This document shows, piece after piece, positions 7,134 through 14,918 of a DNA stretch of 64,000 nt. The notes beneath the pieces were generated by a model, which did no database searches, had not been told where the DNA came from, and was given only the letters and a program-made list of their open reading frames with translations. The stretch's first letter is position 1. Each line of letters opens with the position of its first letter. A program made the translations under genes and the position numbers. Origin of the DNA: Streptomyces composti (GTDB lineage Bacteria > Actinomycetota > Actinomycetes > Streptomycetales > Streptomycetaceae); the NCBI RefSeq assembly GCF_012034205.1, contig NZ_JAATEM010000024.1, forward strand, positions 1 to 64,000, written 5' to 3'.

Positions 7134-8574
7134 GGCCCAGCGCCCGCTTCATGATCTTGCCCATGTCGTTGCGGGGGAGCGCCTGAAGATGGTGCACCAC
7201 GCGCGGGCGCTTGTGCGGGGCGAGGCGGCGGGCCACATGCCCGGCCAGCTCCTCCGGACCGGGCGGGGACTGCGGGTCGGCCGGCACCACCCAGGCCACG
7301 ATCCGCTCCCCGAGGTCGCTGTCCGGCTCCCCGGTCACCGCTGCCTCCCGCACGCCCGGATGCTCGAGCAGCGCGTTCTCGATCTCCCCGGCGCCGATCT
7401 TGTAGCCGCCGCTCTTGATCAGGTCGGTGGCCTTGCGGCCGACGATCCGCACGTAGCCGTCCGGCTCGCGCACCGCCATGTCGCCGGTGCGGAACCAGCC
7501 GTCGGCGGTGAAGGCGGCCGCGGTGGCGTCGGGCCGGTTGAGGTACTCGGTGAACAGGTTCGGCCCGCGTACCTGGATCTCGCCGACGGTCTCCCCGTCG
7601 TACGCCGTCACCGGCGTGCCGTCCTCCTCCACCAGGCGCAGCTCCACGCCCGGCAGCGGCAGGCCCACCGTGCCGGGGCGGGCCTCGCCGTCGGCGCGGA
7701 CGCTGGTGTTCATCAGCGTCTCCGTCATGCCGTACCGCTCGATCACCCGGCGTCCCGTCGCCGCGGTGATCCGCTCGTGGTCGTGCACGGGCAGCGCGGC
7801 CGAGCCGGAGACCAGCAGCCGTGCGCCGGACAGCGCCGTGACCAGCTCCGGCTGCTCGGGCAGCGCCTCCGCGATCCGGTGGTACATGGTCGGCACGCCG
7901 AACAGCATGGTCGCGCCCGAGTTCAGCTCCCGCGCCACGCCCTCGGTGGTGAAGCGGCCGAGGTGACGCACCGAGCCGCCGCGCCGCAGCGGCCCGAGCA
8001 CGCCCAGCACCAGCCCGTGCACATGGAACAACGGCAGCCCGTGCACCAGCACGTCCTCGCCGGTCCACTGCCAGGCGTCGGCGAGCGCGTCCAGTGTGGC
8101 GGCGACCGCCCGCCGCGGGATGACGGCGCCCTTGGGCGGACCCGTGGTGCCGGAGGTGTAGACGATCAGCCCGGGATCCTCGTCCCCGCCACGCTCCCCG
8201 AGCGGCCCGCGGCCGGCGACGTCGATGCCGGTGTCGATGCGCGGCACGTCCCGTACCGGACCCGGGAGTGCGGCACCCGGCGCCGCCAGTACGGCCTCGG
8301 GCGCGCTGTCGGACAGGATGTGCCCGAGCTCCTTCTCGCCCGACTTGGGATTCAGCGGGACGACGGCCGCTCCGGCGAGCAGTCCGGCCGTGACCGCGAC
8401 CGCGGTCTCCAGCTCCGGTGTGGCCCACACGGCGACCCGGCGGGCGTCCCGCACGCGGCCGGCCACGGCGGAGGCCGCCGCGCCGAGCTGCCCGTAGGTC
8501 AGCGCACGGTCCCCGAAGCGCAGGGCGGGCCGGTCGGCCGGGCCGCCGGTCAGGGCCGGGAAGAGAGAGGACAC
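7126..8574 (-). CDS. matB: Malonyl-CoA synthetase (acyl-CoA synthetase family)
   Basis: A 482-residue ANL-superfamily ligase that activates malonate or methylmalonate to the CoA thioester through an acyl-adenylate, supplying extender units. The P-loop-like motif YTSGTTGPPKGAV lies at about 139-151, the ERYGMTETLMNTS motif in the middle, the hinge region with GWFRTGD later, and the catalytic lysine motif NDMGKIMKRALG at the very C-terminus (K473). Length and sequence fit Streptomyces MatB (SCO2444 in S. coelicolor, from memory). The downstream carboxyltransferase starts within its last codons. The upstream neighbour, ending 3 nt away, is a decayed methyltransferase. Malonate specificity is inferred from overall similarity. 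Confidence 0.85.
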   Translation of the reverse strand: MSSLFPALTGGPADRPALRFGDRALTYGQLGAAASAVAGRVRDARRVAVWATPELETAVAVTAGLLAGAAVVPLNPKSGEKELGHILSDSAPEAVLAAPGAALPGPVRDVPRIDTGIDVAGRGPLGERGGDEDPGLIVYTSGTTGPPKGAVIPRRAVAATLDALADAWQWTGEDVLVHGLPLFHVHGLVLGVLGPLRRGGSVRHLGRFTTEGVARELNSGATMLFGVPTMYHRIAEALPEQPELVTALSGARLLVSGSAALPVHDHERITAATGRRVIERYGMTETLMNTSVRADGEARPGTVGLPLPGVELRLVEEDGTPVTAYDGETVGEIQVRGPNLFTEYLNRPDATAAAFTADGWFRTGDMAVREPDGYVRIVGRKATDLIKSGGYKIGAGEIENALLEHPGVREAAVTGEPDSDLGERIVAWVVPADPQSPPGPEELAGHVARRLAPHKRPRVVHHLQALPRNDMGKIMKRALGHG

Positions 8575-8577
8575 GGA

Positions 8578-9003
8578 TCAGGCTCCTCGGGGTGCGTGGC
8601 CGGTCACCGCACCGCTGCGGCGCGTACCGACCAGTGTGGCCAGGTCCTTGGCGAGCGGCAGCTCCACCGCGTTCAGGCCGGGATGCTCCAGCCGGTGCAG
8701 CCGGGGACGATCTACCTCGCCGTCCAGCAGCGGAGGCCACGCGGTCGCCGGGGTGAAGTCGTCGATGACGATCCGCCCGCCCGTCCCCGTCCCCGAGGCC
8801 GGCCAGGCCGGCCCCACGCCGCAGTCGGTGCCCGTCTCCCCGAGCGTCCCCTCCGCCCCGGCGGCCGGCGCCTGCGGCAGCCGGCCCTGCCCGGGACGGC
8901 AGGACCTGCCGGGCCCGTGCGCCCGGGCGGCGGCATTGGCCCGCGAGACCGGCGGCGGCACCTGCTCCTCGGAGTCGTATGCGTCCGTTCCTGAGCGTGA
9001 CAT
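8578..9003 (-). pseudogene. Internally deleted SAM-dependent methyltransferase remnant
   Basis: The 141-codon frame has a recognisable start (MSRSGTDAYDSEEQ, AAGAEGTLGETGTDCGVG) and end (GGRIVIDDFTPATAWPP, LRHLEHPG-like segment, DLATLVGTRR) of a Streptomyces caffeoyl-CoA-type O-methyltransferase. The roughly 60-residue middle with most of the SAM-binding strands is missing: ASG is followed almost directly by GTGGRIVIDDF. Several positions usually Leu are Pro (for example HGPGRS, QAPAAG, GPAWPA), which suggests relaxed selection. The frame stays open, so a short protein could be made, but it could not bind SAM normally. It ends 3 nt before matB and so may still be co-transcribed. Confidence 0.65.
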
Positions 9004-9262
9004 GGCATTGATCCTGCCCGCCTCGCGGTGCGGACGACACCGCTCCCCGCTGTGACATGAGCCCCTCCCGGCCATCGCCGCGGTCCAGAACCCGGCCTTC
9101 GCTGTCGCCGGGACCGCAGGCCACACCGCCGCCGTCGTTCCGCGGGGGCGCCACCGATGCCGGGCCCTGCCCGGAAGGTGAAGGCCGACCGCGCCGTGCC
9201 GGTTCCCGGCGCGTTGTTAGCCTGCGGCGATCCGATGCTGCTGGGTGAGAGGGAGAGGTGTC

Positions 9263-10168
9263 GTGGGGCGGACAGCGCTCGTGACCTGCCGGCCGGCACC
9301 CGGTGTGGCCGAGGACCGGGACCTGCCGGGGCTGGTGCGGGCGCTTCAGGCGGCCGGGGCCGAGGCGGTGGCGGTGGCGTGGGACGACGAGGAGGTGGAC
9401 TGGGGGAGTTTCGACCTTGCCGTCATCCGGTCGACCTGGGACTACAGCTGGCGGGCGGCGGAGTTCACCGCGTGGGCGCAGCGGTGCGGGAGGGCGACGC
9501 GGCTGGCCAATCCGGTGGACGTGGTGCGGTGGAACGTGGACAAGCGCTATCTCGGTGAGCTGGGGGCGGCCGGGGTGCCGGTCGTCGAGACCCGGTATGT
9601 GGCGGCCGGGGACCCGGTCGAGCTGCCGCAGGAGGGGGAGTTCGTGGTCAAGCCGACGTCGGGGGCGGGCGCGCGGCTCGCCGCTCGCTATGCGGCGGAC
9701 GAGCACGAGGCTGCCCGGCGGCAGATCCGGCGGATGCACGCCGAGGGGTTCACGGCGATGGTGCAGCCGTATGTGCGCAGTGTCGACACGGCGGGGGAGC
9801 GGGCGCTGCAGTTCTTCGGCGGGAGTCTGCTGCACGCCAGCCGCAAGGGGGCGGTGCTGGCGCCCGGCACTCCGTACGACGCCCGCAAGACGGCTCACCC
9901 GGGGCTGACGCCGTGGACGCCTGCGGCGGAGGAACTCGCGGTGGCCGAGCGGGCTCTGGGTGCGGTGCCGGGGGCGCCCGAGCTGCTGTACGCGCGGGTG
10001 GATCTGGTGGACGGTGACGACGGGCGGCCGCGGGTGATGGAGCTGGAGCTGGTGGAGCCGGATCTGTTCCTGTCGCTGCATCCGGGGTCGGTGCCGCGGG
10101 TGGTGGATGCGATCCTCAGGGCTGCTGCCGGGGGCCGACCGCGGTGCGCTGGAGGAGACCCCAGGTGA
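9263..10168 (+). CDS. ATP-grasp family enzyme (RimK/glutathione-synthetase-like)
   Basis: A 301-residue ATP-grasp protein. GTG at 9263 is preferred because GGGAGAGG lies just upstream; an in-frame GTG at 9245 has none. Typical elements are VVRWNVDKRYLGEL (about 87-100), the ATP-binding EFVVKPTSGAGARLAARY (127-144), SVDTAGERAL (173-182) and the metal-binding ARVDLVDGDDG followed by ELELVEPDLFL (244-270). Such enzymes join a carboxylate to an amine or thiol through an acyl-phosphate. It stands alone, so its substrate cannot be read from context. A TAGCCT element at 9218-9223 may be its -10 box. Its 3' end overlaps the convergent gene at 10116 by 53 nt. Confidence 0.82.
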   Translation: MGRTALVTCRPAPGVAEDRDLPGLVRALQAAGAEAVAVAWDDEEVDWGSFDLAVIRSTWDYSWRAAEFTAWAQRCGRATRLANPVDVVRWNVDKRYLGELGAAGVPVVETRYVAAGDPVELPQEGEFVVKPTSGAGARLAARYAADEHEAARRQIRRMHAEGFTAMVQPYVRSVDTAGERALQFFGGSLLHASRKGAVLAPGTPYDARKTAHPGLTPWTPAAEELAVAERALGAVPGAPELLYARVDLVDGDDGRPRVMELELVEPDLFLSLHPGSVPRVVDAILRAAAGGRPRCAGGDPR

Positions 10169-10727
10169 ACTCGGCGGTCACCCGGTGAGGCCGGCCGTCC
10201 GCGTCCGGTGCGGTGAAGGCGAGGCCCCAGCGGGTGGGGGCGGAGCCCTGGAGGGGGCGGGCGGGGGCGAAGGCGCGGGCGGCCTCGTCGACCGTGCAGG
10301 ACCAGGGGGTGAGGTCCTCCAGCGTGCGCAGCGCGGGCGGGGCGGCGTGCGGGGCGCGCACCAGCCATTCCTTCCACACCGTGCCGTCCGGTGCGGTCAG
10401 CACCTCGAAGCGCAGGTCGGGCCAGAGCGGCAGCGGCCACAGCCAGGCCTCGCACGGAAGGTCGCCGACCCGGCGCGGGGTGCGGGACTCCGGTTCGCCC
10501 AGCACCGAGCGGTAGCGGGCGAGCGCAGGGCGGGAGCGGCGCGAGCGGACCATCGCCTGCCAGCGCTTGTTGGCCTCCCGCATCCGGGCGAGGGACACCC
10601 CCAGCTCACGGCGTGCGTCCTCCACCAGGTCCGGGTTGTGGTCGGCCATGCGGCGCAGCAGCACGAGCTGGAAGTCCAGCCGGCCGAAGGGGTCAGCGGG
10701 GCGTTCTCCTGTGGGCACGGGCACCAT
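10116..10727 (-). CDS. Hypothetical protein, last gene of the polysaccharide locus
   Basis: A 203-residue soluble protein with no signal peptide or membrane segment. The N-terminal third (PFGRLDFQLVLLRRMADHNPD) and the following basic helix look helical; the C-terminal half contains several tryptophans (CEAWLWPLPLWPDL, WKEWLV, FTWGLLQ) and looks beta-rich. I do not recognise the family. It overlaps the FkbM gene by 35 nt and the convergent ATP-grasp gene by 53 nt. The tight overlap with FkbM suggests translation coupled to the locus, so a role in modifying the same surface polymer is possible but not demonstrated. Confidence 0.65.
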   Translation of the reverse strand: MVPVPTGERPADPFGRLDFQLVLLRRMADHNPDLVEDARRELGVSLARMREANKRWQAMVRSRRSRPALARYRSVLGEPESRTPRRVGDLPCEAWLWPLPLWPDLRFEVLTAPDGTVWKEWLVRAPHAAPPALRTLEDLTPWSCTVDEAARAFAPARPLQGSAPTRWGLAFTAPDADGRPHRVTAEFTWGLLQRTAVGPRQQP

Positions 10728-11529
10728 GGTCGCGCACCGGGAACTCGCCGGGGCGCCGGCCGTCCGGCAGGAACAGCACCGAGTTGACGTAGCGGGGGCC
10801 GCGCAGGGCGCCGTGGGGCAGGACCCGGCGGAGCAGGCCGCGGGTGACCACGTAGGACGCCTCGGCCTGGTGGGCCTCCAGCGGGAAGCGGGACAACGGG
10901 AGCCAGTCGTCGCCGGGCAGCACCCAGCCCTCGTAGCCGAGCAGCGACAGATACGTCACCACGGGGGCGACGGGCTGGATGCGGGACTCCAGTTCGATGA
11001 AGAGGGCAGGCCGGTCGCGGGCCAGCAGGCCGGTGGCCCCGCGCAGCACCGCCGGCTCGCTGCCGTCCACGTCGATCTTGATGAAGCCGACGTTCCGCAG
11101 GCCCAGCTCGTCCAGGGTGACGCAGCTGACGTCCAGGGCCCGGCCGTGGATGTCCCGGCGGACCAGCGACGACACACCGCGGTCGCCGCCGTCGTCCGGC
11201 GGCAGCCACAGGCGGGCGATGCCGGGGTGGTCGGAGGCGGCGGCGCGCACCACCCGTACGTTGCGCGGGGAGGTGGTGGCGAGCAGCCGGGCCAGATGCG
11301 GCACCGGTTCCACGGTCACCACCCGGCGGGCGCGCCCGGCCAGCCGGCGCGTCCAGGGGCCGTACCAGCCGCCGACGTCCACCGCCGTGTCGCAGTCCGG
11401 CGGGCACAGGTCGGCGAGCCGCGCCAGCTCCGGCTCGAAACGGGGGTAGACGGCACGGGCCGCGGCGGCGACGACCCGGGTGGGCAGGAAGGACGCCACG
11501 CGGGCCGCGAGGGTCCGGTGCGCGGTCAT
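10693..11529 (-). CDS. FkbM-family methyltransferase
   Basis: A 278-residue class I SAM methyltransferase of the FkbM type, which usually methylates sugar or polyketide hydroxyls. The SAM motif I is DTAVDVGGWYGPWTRRLAG (about 47-65), motif II VVTVEPVPHLARLL, and the FkbM hallmark GFIKIDVDGSEPAVLRGA lies at about 147-164, followed by FIELES. The start ATG at 11529 overlaps the Trm112-like stop (ATGA). Its place in the glycosyltransferase operon suggests O-methylation of a surface glycan. Substrate unknown. Confidence 0.85.
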   Translation of the reverse strand: MTAHRTLAARVASFLPTRVVAAAARAVYPRFEPELARLADLCPPDCDTAVDVGGWYGPWTRRLAGRARRVVTVEPVPHLARLLATTSPRNVRVVRAAASDHPGIARLWLPPDDGGDRGVSSLVRRDIHGRALDVSCVTLDELGLRNVGFIKIDVDGSEPAVLRGATGLLARDRPALFIELESRIQPVAPVVTYLSLLGYEGWVLPGDDWLPLSRFPLEAHQAEASYVVTRGLLRRVLPHGALRGPRYVNSVLFLPDGRRPGEFPVRDHGARAHRRTPR

Positions 11530-11813
11530 GGGGTGGGATCCTCCCGTTCGCCGGGGCCGGCCGCCCCGCCTTCGTCCGGTCCCGTGGCCGGCCCGGGCTC
11601 TTCCGGGCCGAGGAGGCCCAGCAGCTTCTCGTGCTCCTCCTCCGAGAGCTGCTCGCCGGAGGACGGCAGCAGCTGCGGGATGCCGTCGAGGACCGGATAG
11701 CGGCGGCGCAGCCGCGGGTTGTACAGCGCCTCCCGCTCGCCGGGCACCAGGCGCAGCGGGCCCTTGTCGAGGGGACAGGCCAGGATCTTCAGCAGCGGGT
11801 CGTCGGGTTTCAC
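11526..11813 (-). CDS. Trm112-like small protein
   Basis: A 95-residue protein that starts with GTG at 11813, overlapping the upstream transporter stop by 4 nt (GTGA). It has the Trm112/UPF0434 pattern KILACPLDKGPLRLVP, then YNPRLRRRYPVLDGIPQLLP. Trm112 proteins are small zinc-binding partners that stabilise methyltransferases. Here the first CxxC is reduced to a single Cys (ACPLDK), so zinc binding may be weakened. An acidic, glycine-rich tail follows. Its position between two methyltransferase genes fits an activator role for one of them, but this is inference. Confidence 0.8.
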   Translation of the reverse strand: MKPDDPLLKILACPLDKGPLRLVPGEREALYNPRLRRRYPVLDGIPQLLPSSGEQLSEEEHEKLLGLLGPEEPGPATGPDEGGAAGPGEREDPTP

Positions 11814-12742
11814 GGTGGGGTCAGCTCCTTCGCGCCGGTCGGGGAGGGCGGGGCGGCGGTGTCGTGTTTCGGCATGGCGAGGAGCACGGCCACCGCGAGG
11901 GCGATGCCCGCGACGCGCAGGGCCAGCCGCAGCGGCTCGTCGGGCAGCTCCTCGCCGAACGCCAGGGTGCCGAGCACCGCCGTGTACAGGCAGGTCACGG
12001 TCGTGCACACCGGCACGATCAGCGAGGCCCGGCAGCGCTGCAGCGCCGCCTGCGACATCACGAGGCCGAACGCCCCGGTGAACATCAGCAGATAGGGGTA
12101 GGGGGAGCGCAGCAGGCCGAGCAGCGCACCGCCGAGGCCACCGCCGCCGGTCAGATGGCTGGAGACGCCCTTGATGGCGAGCGAGCTGACGCCGTAGAGC
12201 AGGCCCACGGCCACGCCGTACTCCACGCCGGTGGTGGGCAGCCGGTGCCGGTGCCGGGCGTTGCGCTCGGCCGAGCTGTACAGCCACACCCCGGCCGCCA
12301 GCGACGGCACGCACACCAGCAGCACCAGCGGATACGGCGCCCCGCGGCCGACCGTGTCGGCGCCGGGACCGCCCTCGCGCAGCGACAGCACCACCATCAG
12401 CAGCGCCAGCAGGATCGCGGCGAGCGCGTACCGCTCCCGGCCGCTGGTGCGCTCCCCGAGCAGCCGTGCCGACAGCAGCACCAGCAGCACCAGCCCGGAG
12501 ACGAAGATGCCCTGCGCGGCGGCGATCGGCAGGGTGGCGTACACCGCGAGCTGGGCGCCGAAACCGGCGGCGAGGGCCAGCGAGCCGCCGATCCACAGCG
12601 GGCTGCTCAGCACCAGCCGCAGCAGCCGGGCCGGCTGACGGATCGTTACTGCCGGCAGCCCGGCGAGCGCCCGCTTCTCCAGGACGAACCCGCCGCTGTA
12701 CAGGACGTTCGCCAACAGGGCCGCGGCCACTCCCCACCACAT
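11810..12742 (-). CDS. EamA/DMT-type membrane transporter
   Basis: A 310-residue integral membrane protein starting at ATG 12742, behind a GGAAGGGCAGG leader. It has about ten hydrophobic helices in two related halves, as in the drug/metabolite transporter superfamily (first helix WGVAAALLANVLYSGGFVLEK, mid-protein GVEYGVAVGLLYGVSSLAIKG). Members move small metabolites or, in polymer loci, act as flippases for lipid-linked sugars. It lies 16 nt after a methyltransferase gene and 4 nt overlapped with the Trm112-like gene. A role in moving a glycolipid intermediate is a context-based guess. Confidence 0.8.
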   Translation of the reverse strand: MWWGVAAALLANVLYSGGFVLEKRALAGLPAVTIRQPARLLRLVLSSPLWIGGSLALAAGFGAQLAVYATLPIAAAQGIFVSGLVLLVLLSARLLGERTSGRERYALAAILLALLMVVLSLREGGPGADTVGRGAPYPLVLLVCVPSLAAGVWLYSSAERNARHRHRLPTTGVEYGVAVGLLYGVSSLAIKGVSSHLTGGGGLGGALLGLLRSPYPYLLMFTGAFGLVMSQAALQRCRASLIVPVCTTVTCLYTAVLGTLAFGEELPDEPLRLALRVAGIALAVAVLLAMPKHDTAAPPSPTGAKELTPP

Positions 12743-12758
12743 GCCTGCCCTTCCCCCT

Positions 12759-13496
12759 TCACGTCCTTCGCGCGTGCAGCAGCAGGATCGACGCCAGCGA
12801 CGGCCTGGCGCAGGCCAGCCGGTCCAGCGGGCGCAGCGGGCGCGGCACACCGTGAAAGGGCGCGCCCTCCAGCCGTACGACGGTGAAGCCCGAGGCGGCG
12901 ACGAACTCGCGCAGCGCGCGGGCGGTGTACAGCCGCAGGTGTCCGACCACCTCGCTGCCCGGCCTGCCGTGGATGCCGCGCAGGCTGACCTCGGAGAACA
13001 CCGGCTGCACCCCCGCCAGCAGCAGCGCCCGGTTGTACCAGGCGGCGAGGTTCGGGGTGGACAGCATCAGATGACCGCCGGGCCGCAGCACCCGGCGGAT
13101 CTCGTCCAGCGCCGCGTCCGGGTCCACCAGATGCTCGATCACCTCGCTGAACAGCACCGCGTCCGCCGTCGCGTCGGCGAACGGCAGCCCGCCGCCGGTC
13201 AGTTCGCCGCGCACCACGTACGGGACGCGGGTGCGGGCGCGGGCCAGCGCGTCCTGGGACCAGTCGACGCCCACGACGCGGTGGCCGCGCAGCAGGGGCG
13301 CGGCGGTGGCGGCGGCGCTGCCGTCCCCGCAGCCGATGTCGAGGACGGTCTTCGCACCCGCCGCCCCGGCCGGTCCGAGAGCGCGGGCCAGCATGCGGGC
13401 CTGGCGGAGGCTGCGGGCCGGTCCCGAGGCGACCGGCACGGCCGGGTTCTCGTAGAAGTCGCGCAGGTCGCGGGGCGCGGGTGCGGTGACCGTCAC
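12759..13496 (-). CDS. Class I SAM-dependent methyltransferase
   Basis: A 245-residue methyltransferase with a clear Methyltransf_11/25 pattern: motif I KTVLDIGCGDGSAAATAAP (about 49-67), acidic motif II VVGVDWSQDALARA, motif post-I DAVLFSEVIEHLVDPDAAL and LRPGGHLMLSTPN. The start is GTG at 13496, immediately after the TAA of the condensation-like gene, so the two are translationally adjacent. Ubiquinone/sugar methyltransferase-like; substrate unknown but probably a lipid or sugar in the surface polymer made by this operon. Confidence 0.85.
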   Translation of the reverse strand: MTVTAPAPRDLRDFYENPAVPVASGPARSLRQARMLARALGPAGAAGAKTVLDIGCGDGSAAATAAPLLRGHRVVGVDWSQDALARARTRVPYVVRGELTGGGLPFADATADAVLFSEVIEHLVDPDAALDEIRRVLRPGGHLMLSTPNLAAWYNRALLLAGVQPVFSEVSLRGIHGRPGSEVVGHLRLYTARALREFVAASGFTVVRLEGAPFHGVPRPLRPLDRLACARPSLASILLLHARRT

Positions 13497-14918
13497 TTAA
13501 GTCGCCTCCGTGGTGTGCAGATAGTGCTCGAACAGGTCGCGCAGATGGGCGCCGTCGCCGTGGCTGAGCAGCGACCGGGACCAGCGCAGCGCCAGATGGA
13601 GCCGGCCCGCGGTGGAGGCGGTGGTGACGGTGAGACCGCGCGGCATCCGGGCGGGCGCCGAGAACCACACCGCGTGCGCGCGGCCCGCCCGCTCACCGAA
13701 GTCCAGCGGGTACGGGATGCGGCCGATGTTGCTGAGCAGGGTGGTCGACGTCCAGGGCGCCGCCGCCCTGCGCAGCGTCCGGGTGAGGGCGGCCCGCCAG
13801 GCCACCGGCGCCCAGGGCGCGGTGAGCAGCGTGGCGCCGTGGCCGAGCTGCGGGCGGGGCAGGGACTTCAGCGCGCGGGTGCGCAGCGCGGTGCGGCGCA
13901 GCAGCTCCGGCATCTTCGTCGCGTCCAGCTCCTCGGGCGCGAACGGGACCTCGACCAGCCGGGTGCCGTTGCCGATGGGCATGGAGGCGTCCCTGGGCCG
14001 GTCGTCGACCGGCATGGTGATCCGCAGCGGCCGGGGTCCGGCCCCGTGCTCACGGTTCCAGTGGGCGATGGTGAGGGCCGTGGTCACCATCAGCTGGTCG
14101 TTGACCGTGTACGGCGCGCCCTTGGGCCGGTGCGGCAGCACAAGCTCGGTGACCAGCACCCCGTTCCCCGGCGACGGCTCGGGCGTGCCGCGGGCGACCC
14201 GGGCGGGACGCGCCCAGGCGGAGGGCAGGCCCGCCGGCGCCTGCGGTGTCTCCGGGGGCCGTACGGGCGGCGCCGATGGCGAGTTGTCCCGCCCGCCGTA
14301 CAGCTCGGCGGCGGTGGCCAGGACCCGCAGACAGGCGGGGCCGTCCAGGGCGGTGTGGTTGATGGTGAGAAACAGCACCGTTCCGCCGGAGCCGGAGCCG
14401 GAGCCGGAGCCGGGGGCGTGGGCGGGTGCCTGGGCGGGTGCCTGGGCACGGGACGCCTCCGCGCGGGGCCGGCGGCCGCCCCGCCCCGCGCTCACCTCGG
14501 TGCCCACCTCGGCGCCCACCGCGTCGCCCGCCTCGCTGCCCTCCGCCGCGTGGGCGCTCGCCACCACCTCCAGGCGGACCGGCGGCGCGAGGGTGAGCGG
14601 CGGTGCCTGGGTCAGCGCCCGGGTGCGGGCGTCGCGCAGGGCATCGGGCCCCGGCGGCGGGAAGGCCACCACCTCCACATCGGGGCCGTCGGCCAGCTCC
14701 CACTCGTAGCGCCGCCGGTACCAGGGGCCCGGCGCCTCCCGCATCAGGATGCGCGGGTGGCGGCGCAGCGCCTCGGCGAACGCCGTGCGCAGCCGGGCCT
14801 CGTCCAGCGGGCCGGGCAGATGCACCTCGATGTGCACCGTCTCCGGCTCCTCCTCCTGCAGACAGTGCCGGGAGACCTCGTCGACCACCGGGAACGGGAT
14901 GCGTCGGGGTGCCGTCAT
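13497..14918 (-). CDS. Condensation-domain-type acyltransferase (PapA/wax-synthase-like fold)
   Basis: A 473-residue protein of the CoA-dependent acyltransferase superfamily that includes NRPS condensation and PapA proteins. The catalytic motif appears as TINHTALDG (H188, D192): the usual HHxxxDG with the first His replaced by Asn and the catalytic second His retained. An Asp-Arg structural pair is suggested by MPVDDRPR later. Residues about 121-178 are a low-complexity Ala/Pro/Gly/Ser insertion encoded by short tandem repeats. The ATG at 14918 overlaps the AftD-like stop by 4 nt. It may acylate the glycan made by its neighbours. No carrier or adenylation domains are present. Confidence 0.75.
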   Translation of the reverse strand: MTAPRRIPFPVVDEVSRHCLQEEEPETVHIEVHLPGPLDEARLRTAFAEALRRHPRILMREAPGPWYRRRYEWELADGPDVEVVAFPPPGPDALRDARTRALTQAPPLTLAPPVRLEVVASAHAAEGSEAGDAVGAEVGTEVSAGRGGRRPRAEASRAQAPAQAPAHAPGSGSGSGSGGTVLFLTINHTALDGPACLRVLATAAELYGGRDNSPSAPPVRPPETPQAPAGLPSAWARPARVARGTPEPSPGNGVLVTELVLPHRPKGAPYTVNDQLMVTTALTIAHWNREHGAGPRPLRITMPVDDRPRDASMPIGNGTRLVEVPFAPEELDATKMPELLRRTALRTRALKSLPRPQLGHGATLLTAPWAPVAWRAALTRTLRRAAAPWTSTTLLSNIGRIPYPLDFGERAGRAHAVWFSAPARMPRGLTVTTASTAGRLHLALRWSRSLLSHGDGAHLRDLFEHYLHTTEAT

